A stretch of 33,572 nucleotides of DNA from FCB group bacterium (GCA_013152375.1 JAADGM010000029.1:1-33572); one strand, 5' to 3'; shown: positions 1 to 9,440, counted from the first letter of the stretch. Numbers and translations: made by a program. Notes: generated from the letters alone by a model not told the origin.

Positions 1-474
1 AGTGCATTGAGCGCCCGTCAGAGTTCTGTATCGTCCCTTATCGATTTTATTCCAGTGGGGATGTTTTCTGAGTAGGTAGGTGAGAGTGCGTTCAAAGGCT
101 TTGCCGAAGCCATCGGTCTCTTCAATCTGCTTTATGAACTCGGAATGAAAACGGGTAAAAATAAATTTATTGAAGGCCGTGAAATAGTCTGCCTCCGAAA
201 CATCCCTGAAGTTACCAAAATATTCGTTTAGAATTAGAAAGCGACCGGATGGGTTCCTACCCAGGAGGGGACCGATCAAATCCCAGGCATTGTCCGTGAG
301 GGTTTTGCGGTAAGCATCAGGAGATGCTGATTTTTTCAATTTGAACAGTCGGGTTGCAAGATATTTTTCCGCCTCCTTACGAAGGATCTCAACAACGTAG
401 TCCACATCTCCCCGGGAACAGGTCCCGTTGCAAAGTCTTGTCAGTCTGGTTTTAAGCTCGGAGATATTGATCAT
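1..474 (-). CDS. Hypothetical protein, N-terminal 158 codons, truncated by window edge
   Basis: Not in the ORF track because no stop lies inside the window. Reverse-strand ATG at 474-472 opens an uninterrupted frame to base 1: MINISELKTRLTRLCNGTCSRGDVDYVVEILRKEAEKYLATRLFKLKK...; no family recognised. Confidence 0.65.
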   Translation of the reverse strand, partial: MINISELKTRLTRLCNGTCSRGDVDYVVEILRKEAEKYLATRLFKLKKSASPDAYRKTLTDNAWDLIGPLLGRNPSGRFLILNEYFGNFRDVSEADYFTAFNKFIFTRFHSEFIKQIEETDGFGKAFERTLTYLLRKHPHWNKIDKGRYRTLTGAQCT

Positions 475-570
475 TTACACTATATAGACTTGTCTGTCAC
501 TGCTTCAATTTACGGTTTTTTCAGGGTGGAGAAAAACGAATTTTGGACGGCTGCCCCCCGGGCAATATGC

Positions 571-1605
571 CTATACGAGCTTCAGTCTCATAAGTTGATC
601 CACCATATCCCGGATGGCAGTTTCTATGGGCGTGTAGTGCAGACCCAGATCGCGAATACTTTTTGAATTATTGAGGTTAATGGAATAGCCGATATTCCGT
701 TTTACGTATTTCGGCGACAGCCCAAAAGCCCAGCCTACCAGATAGAGCATGAACTTGGGCGAGCGCATCAGGGGCAGTTTGAACCTGCCCGGATAGGCCG
801 CTTTGATCATCTCTGCCAGCTGCCACATGCTCATGACCCGCTCGGACAGGATGAATCGGCCTTCCGCTTTTTCCGACGCCAGACCCAGCAGATGTGCTCT
901 GGCCACATCCCGGACATCCACATAGCCAAATTCCAGGGCAGGAGCGCCCAGGCGATACCGGCCGCTTAACATGTCCCGCATAAACTGCAGGCTGCCGGAA
1001 TTACTTAAAGGCGTGACGGCCGGTCCCATGATGAAGGCCGGATTCATGACAATGAGTTTCCACTGATCCTGGTTTTTACAGATGTCCCAGGCTGTTTTTT
1101 CCGCCTGTACTTTTGAATATGAATAAGGCTGATGCTCAGACGAACTGGTTTCGTTGAACTGATCTTCCGTGATCTCGGTTCGTCCGGCAGCCTGCATATC
1201 CGCATTGTCTCCGAGAATAGCCGCCACGCTCGAGGTGAGGATGATCTTCTGCACCGTCTTTGAGTGGTTGGCTGCCATCAGCACATTCCGTGTCCCGTTG
1301 ACTGCCGGTTCGATGAGTTCTTTTTGAGGGTCTTTGAACCTGAGGGTAAAGGGAGACGCCACATGAATTACTGCATCTGCTCCCGCTGCAGCCTCATCAA
1401 AAGATCCCGCCTGGAGCAGGTCCGCCTCATAAATTTTCAGCTCACCCGGGGCCGCTGCCGACAGTGACAGCAAGGGTGCATACTTGTCTTCACGGTTCCT
1501 GTCCCTCACCGTCATCCGAACCGTGTAGCCTGCGTCCAGCAGCAACTTTACTACCCATCCACCCAGATATCCCGTGCCGCCGGTAACCATGACTGTTTTT
1601 TTCAT
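571..1605 (-). CDS. NAD-dependent epimerase/dehydratase, dihydroflavonol-4-reductase-like extended SDR
   Basis: N-terminal Rossmann motif VTGGTGYLGGWVVKLLLDAGYTVRMTVRD; YSYSKVQAEK (YxxxK) active site motif; 344 aa. Confidence 0.85.
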   Translation of the reverse strand: MKKTVMVTGGTGYLGGWVVKLLLDAGYTVRMTVRDRNREDKYAPLLSLSAAAPGELKIYEADLLQAGSFDEAAAGADAVIHVASPFTLRFKDPQKELIEPAVNGTRNVLMAANHSKTVQKIILTSSVAAILGDNADMQAAGRTEITEDQFNETSSSEHQPYSYSKVQAEKTAWDICKNQDQWKLIVMNPAFIMGPAVTPLSNSGSLQFMRDMLSGRYRLGAPALEFGYVDVRDVARAHLLGLASEKAEGRFILSERVMSMWQLAEMIKAAYPGRFKLPLMRSPKFMLYLVGWAFGLSPKYVKRNIGYSINLNNSKSIRDLGLHYTPIETAIRDMVDQLMRLKLV

Positions 1606-1701
1606 TGTGATCCCTTTTTTATTTTGAGAATGGCTGTTGCCAGAGATGAAATACTCCGGGCAACCTTTCAGAGAAGCAGATGCATCCTATGGGCCAACTT
1701 T

Positions 1702-1730
1702 GGGCTAATACCACTGATAAAAATTAGCCC
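1702..1730. promoter_or_regulatory. Perfect 8-bp inverted repeat GGGCTAAT-N13-ATTAGCCC in the divergent epimerase/mer intergenic region
   Basis: GGGCTAAT at 1702-1709 and ATTAGCCC at 1723-1730 read directly; between the 1605 (-) and 1915 (+) start codons. Confidence 0.45.
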
Positions 1731-1914
1731 CTCCGTTTAGACATGGCAAAGTTTTATGTCCGGGTCCGCTTAGCTGCGTTCCGCCGGGTGACTGATCAGC
1801 CTTACGATTTAAATGATTTGCGCGCGAACAAATAACAGAAGTAAAAAACCCGGGAACCCCGGACCATGGTACAAGGCGTTAGTCAGGGGTTATACAACAA
1901 ATAAGGAGCTGAAC

Positions 1915-2550
1915 ATGAATTCAAAATCTGAACAAAAATCATCCAAAAAACCCCTCCTGCTGGCGGTCCTGACGGCTCTTGGAGCCTCACTATGTTGCGT
2001 AGGACCCCTCCTGCTGGTCTTTCTCGGTGTTGGAGGAGCCTGGGCAGGGAGTCTGAGTTTCTTTGAGCCCTGGCGTCCTCTTTTCATAGGCCTGACTCTC
2101 ATTTTCCTGGGATATGCCTTTTATCGTATTTACGGCAGATCAAAGCAGGAGACGTGTGAACCGGGAAGTTTGTGCGCCAATCCGAAATCGAACCGCTTTA
2201 ATAAAATCGCTTTGTGGTTCGCCACGATTCTGGTTATTATTTTGCTGGGAATTCCGTATCTGGTGTCAGGATTTGCCTTGGACAGCCCTGTTTCTGAACC
2301 GGGCATACTGAAACCGAACAAATCACTGGTCCTTGCCGTTGACGGAATGACCTGCAGCTCCTGTGCGGTCACGGTGTCAAAAAGCCTTACGAACCTCGAA
2401 GGTGTGACAGATGCCGCAGTTGATCTGGAAAGGGGTACGGCAACCGTAACTTTCGATTCGACACGTGTCACGGCAGAACGCCTGACGGATGCGACAACCA
2501 AAGTGGGTTTCCCATCAGAAAAGCTTAACAATAAGCCGGAAGGAAAGTGA
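1915..2550 (+). CDS. merTP: Mercuric transport protein, MerT fused to a C-terminal MerP-like heavy-metal-associated domain
   Basis: ORF opens at 1813, but ATG 1915 is preceded by AAGGAG. MerT-like LLAVLTALGASLCCVGPLLL with Cys pair in TM1; C-terminal HMA motif GMTCSSCAVTVSKSL. Confidence 0.8.
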   Translation: MNSKSEQKSSKKPLLLAVLTALGASLCCVGPLLLVFLGVGGAWAGSLSFFEPWRPLFIGLTLIFLGYAFYRIYGRSKQETCEPGSLCANPKSNRFNKIALWFATILVIILLGIPYLVSGFALDSPVSEPGILKPNKSLVLAVDGMTCSSCAVTVSKSLTNLEGVTDAAVDLERGTATVTFDSTRVTAERLTDATTKVGFPSEKLNNKPEGK

Positions 2551-2551
2551 A

Positions 2552-4186
2552 ATGAAAAAACTGTTTTTCAAAATCGAGGGAATGACCTGCGACAGCTGCG
2601 CAGAGACTATCCGGAAATCTCTTCAGCAGACGGAACGTATCGAGGCGGATGTCTCCTATCCTGAAGCCCGCGCCTCCGTCACAACCCGGGATGAAAAGAT
2701 CACCTCTTCCCTGCTCATCGGGATCATTGAGAATGCCGGGCCCTACCGCGTAACGGAATTCTCAGAGATTGAAGCTGACACAAAAGACCGAAAGCATCTG
2801 GTGATCATCGGCGGCGGATCGGCGGCTTTTGCCGGCGCTCTCCGGGCACTCGAACTGGGTGCCCGGGTCACAATGATCAATGACGGACTGCCCATCGGCG
2901 GAACCTGTGTGAATGTGGGCTGTGTCCCTTCTAAAACCCTGCTGCGAGCTGCCGATACCCTGCAGCGGGCAAACCGTAATCCCTTCGGGGGAATTGAAAC
3001 ACAGGGGAAACTTTCGGATTTCAGGACTCTGATCGGAGAAAAGCGCCATTTGGTCGAAAGTCTGAGGCTGGAAAAATATATCGGCGTCATAAAAGATAAA
3101 GCTGATTTTCAGCTGATCGAAGGCCGTGCCAGACTTCAGTCACCGACCGGGGTTAGCGTAAACGGTACTTCACTTCGAGCCGATCACATTCTACTGGCTA
3201 CCGGGGCGAGACCCAATATTCCCGCTGTACCGGGTCTGGATCAGGTGCCATACCTTACAAACGCTTCTGCCTTTGAACTCGATTCATTACCGGAATCTAT
3301 GATCGTTTTAGGAGGCCGGTACATCGCTTTGGAACTGGCTCAGCTCTTTGCCAGACTGGGCACCAGGGTCACCCTGGTTCAGCGTTCCGGGCATATTCTG
3401 CCTGATGAAGATACCGACCTTACAGATCGACTGGTCCGGTATTTGACAGATGAGGGTATTGAGATTCTCACTGATACTCAACTGCAAACCGTTGACTCTG
3501 AAGGGGGTCGGGTGAAAGTGAAACTGCTCCATAAAGGCCGTCCCCTCACTGTCACCGCAGAAAAAATACTGGCGGCAACCGGTCGGAAGCCGAATACGGA
3601 GAATATCGGTCTTAAGGAGGCGGGCGTCTCTTTGAACCAGGACGGTTCCATTCTGACAGACGATCTGCTCCGGACGACGGCACCCACAATTTCTGCAGCC
3701 GGGGATGTTCTGGGAAAAAGAATGTTCGTTTACACTGCCGCCTATGAAGGTAAGCTTGCCGTGGAGAATGCTTTTTCTGAGGTTTCAACAAAAACCGATT
3801 ACACGGCCCTGCCATGGGTTGTCTTTACCGATCCCCAGTTGGCAGGTGTCGGACTGAATGAAAGGGAAGCCGGTCAGGCCGGACGTGATATTGAAACAGC
3901 ACGTCTCGAACTGGATAAGATACCACGCGCCATCGCTGCCAGGGATACCCGGGGGTTCATTAAACTGATCCGGGAAAAGGGAACACACAAGCTCCTCGGA
4001 GCCCGGATCCTGGCACCCGAAGGGGCGGAAATCCTCATGGAAATCACCCTGGCTATAAAGTTTGGAATGACTTCCGATCAGCTGACGGAACTCTTCCATC
4101 CTTATTTGACGCTGTCCGAAGGCATCAGACTCGCGGCAATTACGTTTGACAAAGATGTCTCCGAGCTGAGTTGCTGCGCTACCTGA
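2552..4186 (+). CDS. merA: Mercuric reductase with N-terminal HMA domain
   Basis: Start at ATG 2552 after GGAAGGAAAG. HMA GMTCDSCAETI; redox-active GGTCVNVGCVPSK; C-terminal vicinal cysteines VSELSCCAT. Confidence 0.9.
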   Translation: MKKLFFKIEGMTCDSCAETIRKSLQQTERIEADVSYPEARASVTTRDEKITSSLLIGIIENAGPYRVTEFSEIEADTKDRKHLVIIGGGSAAFAGALRALELGARVTMINDGLPIGGTCVNVGCVPSKTLLRAADTLQRANRNPFGGIETQGKLSDFRTLIGEKRHLVESLRLEKYIGVIKDKADFQLIEGRARLQSPTGVSVNGTSLRADHILLATGARPNIPAVPGLDQVPYLTNASAFELDSLPESMIVLGGRYIALELAQLFARLGTRVTLVQRSGHILPDEDTDLTDRLVRYLTDEGIEILTDTQLQTVDSEGGRVKVKLLHKGRPLTVTAEKILAATGRKPNTENIGLKEAGVSLNQDGSILTDDLLRTTAPTISAAGDVLGKRMFVYTAAYEGKLAVENAFSEVSTKTDYTALPWVVFTDPQLAGVGLNEREAGQAGRDIETARLELDKIPRAIAARDTRGFIKLIREKGTHKLLGARILAPEGAEILMEITLAIKFGMTSDQLTELFHPYLTLSEGIRLAAITFDKDVSELSCCAT

Positions 4187-4215
4187 TCGGCGATCAGCGG
4201 CGTGAAATGATAGCC

Positions 4216-5988
4216 TCAGGGTGTCCGCATCATGGGAATTTTTAGATAGAAAATGCTGCCTTTGCCTTTTTGGCTTTTCACCCAGACGCGGCCTTTGTGG
4301 ACGTTGGCGATATGTTTGACAATGGATAAGCCCAAACCGGTACCACCCAGTTTTTTACTGCGCGCTTTATCCACCCGGTAAAACCTTTCAAAGACCCTGT
4401 AAACATGTTTCGGGGAAATGCCAATCCCAAAATCCTGTACAGATATGATAAGATTTCCCCCTTTCTGTACGGCCTTTAATATGATCTTCGAGCCTTCGTC
4501 CGAATATTTTAGGGCATTGTTCAGCAGATTCACCAGGGCCTCCCGCATCAACCGGGAATTCATAGGCAGCAGAAAATTTTCAGTACACTCCACGCGAATT
4601 TCTATCTTTTTCTGTCGGCAAAGATCTTCACACACCAGCAGAGCCTCGTCAAAAACATCCCGGATTGCTTCCAGCGGGAAATCCAACTGCGCTTGATTTT
4701 CCTGCGCTTCAATACGGGATAATTCCAGTAGATCGTCAACGATGGAATTCAGATGATCCGAATGTTTATCGATGATCTTCAGAAATTTTTTAAACTCAGC
4801 AGGCTCTTCCAGATCCCCCAGGGTTTCCACGTAGCCTTTGATGGCCGTGATGGGTGTTTTTAATTCGTGGCTGACATTTGCGACAAATTCTGTACGGATC
4901 TTTTCAGATTCTTTAATTTTCGTGATGTCATTCAGCACAATAACAGCGCCAAGAGAGCTGCCCTCTTCGTCCTCCAACACGGTGCCGGTGACATACACCT
5001 GTCCGAAGAAATCCCATTTTAATTTAAGTTCCTTTTTCAGCCGCTGTTTTCCGCTAACCAACTCATCGATAAAGGTCTTGAGGTCGCTGTTTGTCAGAAT
5101 TGCAGCTGCCTTTTTACCAATGGGATTTTTCTCACGAATGCTGAACATACGTTTTGCGGCCTTGTTGATCATGAGAATTTTACCTTCGTTATCAACTGCG
5201 ATGACCGCCTCGATCATGCTGGTTAGTATGGCATTCTGCTCATTCTTTTGACGGGATATGGTGCGAATACGGTCATCCAACTGCCGGGCCATCCTGTTCA
5301 GGGAGCCTGCCAGGCTATTGACCTCAAGGGAGCTGTTCAGTTCAAGTTGAGAGGAAAAATCACCTTCAGCATAGTTTTCAGCCACTGCTTTCATCAATTT
5401 CAGGGGGGAGGCAATTTTCCGGGCAATATAATAGCTAGCGATCAGGGCCGCCAGGCCGATCAGTAAAGCTCCCATCAGAATTTTCCAGTAAATTCCAGCG
5501 ATATTTTTCTCAAGGGACGTGAGCGGCAGAGAGACCCTGATAATCAGTGGTTTTCCCCGGATCTCTACGGAATAGGCCAGATACATCATCTCATGTTTCA
5601 GGGTGGCGCTGTAACGGATGGAAGTACCAATGGTCTTTTCTCTGGCCGCAACGATCTCAGGGCGATCGGCATGGTTTCCCATTTTCCAGGGTTTCTCATC
5701 GGAATCCGCCAGAACCACTCCCTTTTCATCGATAAGGGTGATCCTTACTTGAATAGCCGTTCCCAGCTTTTCACAAAACTGCGTGAGTTTCAGAGGGTCA
5801 TCTATTTCCTCCCGGGGCAGAATTTCGCTGATGAGCAGTGCCTGGTTTTTCAGACTGGCCTGTTTTTCCTGATAATAAAACCGATCCACCGAAGTTGATA
5901 AAAACCACCCCAGCAGGGACACGGTGACGATGATCACCGAGAAATATGTGAAAAATAATTGTGATGCCTGTGTCCTGAATTTCAGCAT
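4216..5988 (-). CDS. PhoR-like membrane sensor histidine kinase (HAMP, PAS, HisKA, HATPase)
   Basis: VANVSHELKTPITAIKGYVETL H-box; NLLNNALKYSDEGS N-box; GGTGLGLSIVKHI G-box; two N-terminal hydrophobic segments; PAS-like central region. Confidence 0.9.
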   Translation of the reverse strand: MLKFRTQASQLFFTYFSVIIVTVSLLGWFLSTSVDRFYYQEKQASLKNQALLISEILPREEIDDPLKLTQFCEKLGTAIQVRITLIDEKGVVLADSDEKPWKMGNHADRPEIVAAREKTIGTSIRYSATLKHEMMYLAYSVEIRGKPLIIRVSLPLTSLEKNIAGIYWKILMGALLIGLAALIASYYIARKIASPLKLMKAVAENYAEGDFSSQLELNSSLEVNSLAGSLNRMARQLDDRIRTISRQKNEQNAILTSMIEAVIAVDNEGKILMINKAAKRMFSIREKNPIGKKAAAILTNSDLKTFIDELVSGKQRLKKELKLKWDFFGQVYVTGTVLEDEEGSSLGAVIVLNDITKIKESEKIRTEFVANVSHELKTPITAIKGYVETLGDLEEPAEFKKFLKIIDKHSDHLNSIVDDLLELSRIEAQENQAQLDFPLEAIRDVFDEALLVCEDLCRQKKIEIRVECTENFLLPMNSRLMREALVNLLNNALKYSDEGSKIILKAVQKGGNLIISVQDFGIGISPKHVYRVFERFYRVDKARSKKLGGTGLGLSIVKHIANVHKGRVWVKSQKGKGSIFYLKIPMMRTP

Positions 5989-6053
5989 TTTAAAAGGGTA
6001 CAGTAGATTTATTCGATCGCATCCGGTGGAAGTTCAGAGCTGGATTCCGCTTT

Positions 6054-6755
6054 TCATTTTTCAAAATAAAAGCGATACCCGACTCCCCGGACGGTCTTGA
6101 TCAGCTGACCGTCCCGCCCCAGCTTTTTCCGTAAGCCCACAATTTGAAAATCAACTGCCCGGTCCGTAACAAAATAATTTTCACCGCGAATTTCCTCAAT
6201 GATCTGGTTACGGGTAAACACCCAGTTGGGATGACTCGCAAGCAGGAACAATATCTGGAACTCACTGAAAGTCAGATCGACAAGATCACCGTTTGTGCGG
6301 ACTTCCCGCTTGCCCGTATGGATTTCGAGGCTCCCGTAAACCAATTTACCATCGCTGCCGAGATCGATTTCTTCTTCTCTTCTCAAAAGAGCCTTAACTC
6401 TGGCCACCAGCACTTTCGGGCTGAACGGTTTGGTCACATAATCATCGGCACCGATTTCAAGACCTTTGATGATATCGGCTTCCTCGCCCCTGGCCGTCAG
6501 CATTAAAATCGGGATCTTACTGGTCTTGGGATCTCCCTTTAAAACCCGACAGGCGTCATGTCCATTGATGCCCGGCAGCATCAAATCCAGAACGATCAGA
6601 TCCGGATAGTGTGTACGCGTCTCACGGATCGCCTTTTCACCATCACTTGCTAGAAGGGTTTGAAATCCGGCTTTTTTCAGATTGAAACTGACAAGATTCC
6701 GGATATCTTTTTCATCATCGACAATCAGTATCAGCTTATTTAATCTCTTTTTCAT
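6054..6755 (-). CDS. PhoB/OmpR-family response regulator
   Basis: ILIVDDEKDIRNL, DLIVLDLMLPGINGHD, DDYVTKPFSPKVLVARV and C-terminal winged helix VRGVGYRF; directly upstream of the kinase. Confidence 0.9.
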   Translation of the reverse strand: MKKRLNKLILIVDDEKDIRNLVSFNLKKAGFQTLLASDGEKAIRETRTHYPDLIVLDLMLPGINGHDACRVLKGDPKTSKIPILMLTARGEEADIIKGLEIGADDYVTKPFSPKVLVARVKALLRREEEIDLGSDGKLVYGSLEIHTGKREVRTNGDLVDLTFSEFQILFLLASHPNWVFTRNQIIEEIRGENYFVTDRAVDFQIVGLRKKLGRDGQLIKTVRGVGYRFYFEK

Positions 6756-6887
6756 ACCCTGAATTTAATAGTTTTTTGTTAGGATTGGATTAGAGGAAAA
6801 AAATTAATTATTATTTCTATTAATGATCGGCTGTTTTTGAGGGTTTATCATTACTGCATGATCCGGCATGAGGTACCTGCGCGGGTT

Positions 6888-6907
6888 AATTCGCTTTCCA
6901 GCGAATT
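6888..6907. promoter_or_regulatory. 8-bp hairpin / inverted repeat AATTCGCT-TTCC-AGCGAATT
   Basis: Perfect arms 6888-6895 and 6900-6907 in the divergent region between the response regulator (-) and nptA (+). Confidence 0.4.
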
Positions 6908-7073
6908 CGGTTTCTCGGTAAATTTATGGCATCGGCAGCATCGATCAATTCAGTCTTTGGATTCGTTGAATTTGCAATTTCAAACCGCTATTGAAAATAA
7001 ACGGAGCTGAGTTGGAAGACGGAACATGAAGCAGAAAATAAAACAGTATGATACAGGTAAACGGGAGAACTGA

Positions 7074-8177
7074 TTGAATTCTGAAGTAAGGACTAAAATT
7101 CTCAAGGGAATAATTGTCATTGCGTCCATCTATTTATTTCTGTTGAGCATCAAACTGCTGGGACATTCCTTTAAGCTTTTCGGTAAAGACTTTGCCGAGG
7201 CGATGATCCAGATGACCTCCAACCCATTTGCCGGCCTGCTGATCGGAGTTGTGGCCACCAGTTTAATCCAGAGTTCTTCTACGACGACCTCAATCGTCGT
7301 GGGGTTGGTGGCCGGTGGCGCCTTGACGCTGGATACGGCCATCCCCATCATTATGGGGGCTAATATCGGCACTACAATCACCAACACACTCGTATCTTTC
7401 GGACATATCTCAAACCGTGCCGAGTTTAAACGAGCCTTTTCCGCAGGCATCGTACATGATATATTTAACGTCATGTCCGTCTTGATATTGTTTCCAATCG
7501 AGTTGAAATTCCATTTGATCCATAAACTTTCCACAGGAATGGAGAAGATTTTCACGGGAGCAGGCGGCATGAAAATGTTCAATCCTCTCAAGGCGATCCT
7601 CGAGCCTGTCATCGAACTCGTTGACCATATTTTTGCTTTTCTGCCCCATTACAATGTCTTGCTGATGATTTTCTCCATCATCCTCATGTTCGGAGCACTG
7701 ACTTTTCTCATCAAGACCATCAGATCGTTGGTGTTGACTAAACTCGAACTGATCATCAACCGCTATCTCTTTCGAAATGATGTCCTGGGTCTGCTGCTGG
7801 GAATTCTCATGACGGTGATTGTGCAGAGCAGTTCGGTCACCACGTCACTGATCATTCCCCTGGCAGGGGCCGGTCTGATCACGATTCGGAAATTATTCCC
7901 CTACACACTGGGGGCCAATATCGGAACTACAGTGACTGCCATTTTAGCGGCTCTGGCTACCCAGAATACGACAGCGATAACCGTTGCTTTCTCACACCTG
8001 ATCTTTAACATCCTCGGGATCATCATTATATATCCTATCAGATTTATTCCCATAAACCTGGCGGTATATATCGGGGAAAGGGCCAGCGAATCCAAAAAGA
8101 ACCTGATCATTTTTGTATTGTCATATTTGTCACTTTATATTATTCCTCTTATTATTTTAGTTATCACGGAATTGTAA
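7074..8177 (+). CDS. Na+/phosphate cotransporter, NptA/Na-Pi-II type, without a fused PhoU domain
   Basis: Duplicated core motifs VATSLIQSSSTTTSIVVGLVAGG...GANIGTTITNTL and VIVQSSSVTTSLIIPLAGAG...GANIGTTVTAIL. TTG start preceded by CGGGAG. Confidence 0.88.
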   Translation: MNSEVRTKILKGIIVIASIYLFLLSIKLLGHSFKLFGKDFAEAMIQMTSNPFAGLLIGVVATSLIQSSSTTTSIVVGLVAGGALTLDTAIPIIMGANIGTTITNTLVSFGHISNRAEFKRAFSAGIVHDIFNVMSVLILFPIELKFHLIHKLSTGMEKIFTGAGGMKMFNPLKAILEPVIELVDHIFAFLPHYNVLLMIFSIILMFGALTFLIKTIRSLVLTKLELIINRYLFRNDVLGLLLGILMTVIVQSSSVTTSLIIPLAGAGLITIRKLFPYTLGANIGTTVTAILAALATQNTTAITVAFSHLIFNILGIIIIYPIRFIPINLAVYIGERASESKKNLIIFVLSYLSLYIIPLIILVITEL

Positions 8178-8220
8178 TTAACTTTAATTTTGCAGAAGGG
8201 TAAAGCAGGAAACTTGAATT

Positions 8221-8901
8221 ATGTGGACTAATTTAATTAAAATCTGGACTTCAAATGATCTGTTAAAACAGGCCTGGGAGCAGTCTTTTGAAATGCTCAA
8301 GATTGATGAGCTCATGTTCCGCGAGGCACAAAGAGTCCTCCGGGAAAGTGACAGTGCCGAAGCAGATATTGAAATCCGCGAGAAAGATAAACTCGTCAAC
8401 AAATATGAACGGGAAGTCAGAAAAAAAGTCATGACCCACTGCGCCGTGCAGACCTCCTACGGCCTTGCTGAAGGGCTGGCGCTTGTGAGCATTGTGATCG
8501 ATATCGAACGGATCGGTGACTACACCAAAAACATCATGGACATGGCGGTAAACCACCCGCACCGACTCGAAGGCAAATCTTACGAAAAGGACCTGCAGAA
8601 GATTGAAAAAGCTGTAAAAGTCAATTTCGAGAAGGTTCGAAAAATTCTCAAAACGAGTAATGCCGAAGAAGCTCTGGAATTAATCAGAAAATACAGATGG
8701 GTCAATCCATTGTGTGATGAACGCATGGTGGATGTTCTCAAAGAAAAAGATAAATCAATCACACCCGGAGAGTCTGCGGCATTGGCGCTGTATTTCAGAT
8801 GGTTGAAGCGTATTTACGCCCATCTGCGGAACGTCACTACGAGTGTCATCAATCCTTTCGATAAGATCGGATTCAAACCTAAAAAGAAATATTTGAGTTA
8901 G
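8221..8901 (+). CDS. PhoU-domain protein
   Basis: DxERIGDYTKNI motif (VIDIERIGDYTKNIMDMA); 226 aa; immediately downstream of the Na/Pi transporter. Confidence 0.8.
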   Translation: MWTNLIKIWTSNDLLKQAWEQSFEMLKIDELMFREAQRVLRESDSAEADIEIREKDKLVNKYEREVRKKVMTHCAVQTSYGLAEGLALVSIVIDIERIGDYTKNIMDMAVNHPHRLEGKSYEKDLQKIEKAVKVNFEKVRKILKTSNAEEALELIRKYRWVNPLCDERMVDVLKEKDKSITPGESAALALYFRWLKRIYAHLRNVTTSVINPFDKIGFKPKKKYLS

Positions 8902-8942
8902 GGCTGAATACCCCGACCTGAAAAAGTTCTTTCCTGAACGGA

Positions 8943-8971
8943 CAAAAGCCCGGCGATTAGCCGGGCTTTTG
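8943..8971. terminator. Bidirectional intrinsic terminator
   Basis: CAAAAGCCCGGC-GATTA-GCCGGGCTTTTG: 12-bp perfect stem, 5-nt loop, A-tract and T-tract flanks, between convergent phoU and doxX. Confidence 0.88.
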
Positions 8972-8994
8972 ACATCTCCCTGTTATCCCTTATC

Positions 8995-9024
8995 CGACTC
9001 TTCTCTATAAGAGTCGAATTTTTT
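8995..9024 (+). terminator. Second hairpin followed by a T-run
   Basis: CGACTCTT (8995-9002) / AAGAGTCG (9009-9016), then AATTTTTT; about 25 bp after the first terminator. Confidence 0.6.
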
Positions 9025-9427
9025 ATGACTCCGCGATGGAGTTGCCCTTCGTGGCAAAAAAGAGTGAAACGGCCAGGATCAAAACCTGGAATTCCATGCC
9101 CATGCCCATATTGCCGGAACCGGTGTTAATGGAGTTCCAGCCGTATTGCCAATGAACCTTGTAAATTGCACCCAGCATCACTATGGTAAAGATCAAACCG
9201 GCAATTCTGGTCGCCAGATCCTGTCCAAATCCGCCCACAAGTATCAGGATGGCCCCCGCTACCTCCATTGAGGCCAGCACATAGATCATGAAGAGGGGCA
9301 TTTTCATCATATCTGCCAGTCCCTGGGCCATTGGGAATTTTACCCAGCCGTGATAAATGAAAATCCCAAACAAAGACAGGCGCACGAGCCAATGGGCATA
9401 TTTACCGAGATTATTGATTGAATTCAT
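9023..9427 (-). CDS. DoxX-family membrane protein
   Basis: Four hydrophobic segments, LVRLSLFGIFIYHGWVKF and ASMEVAGAILILVGGF; 134 aa. Confidence 0.75.
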   Translation of the reverse strand: MNSINNLGKYAHWLVRLSLFGIFIYHGWVKFPMAQGLADMMKMPLFMIYVLASMEVAGAILILVGGFGQDLATRIAGLIFTIVMLGAIYKVHWQYGWNSINTGSGNMGMGMEFQVLILAVSLFFATKGNSIAES

Positions 9428-9440
9428 TTTTTTTCTCCTT

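Noticed and set aside
1870-1905. Possible integron attC-like core (GGCGTTAGTC...TATACAACAAATAA) before merTP
   Set aside because: GTTAGTC does not fit the GTTRRRY core, no complementary R'' site was found nearby, and there is no integrase.
4183-4197. CTGATC-GGC-GATCAG hairpin over the merA stop as a terminator
   Set aside because: Only a 6-bp stem with no T-tract on either strand; partly coding.
7071-7073. In-frame TGA before nptA read as selenocysteine
   Set aside because: A good ribosome-binding site precedes the TTG, the family needs no Sec at its N-terminus, and no SECIS-like structure was evident; kept only as a leader-peptide question.
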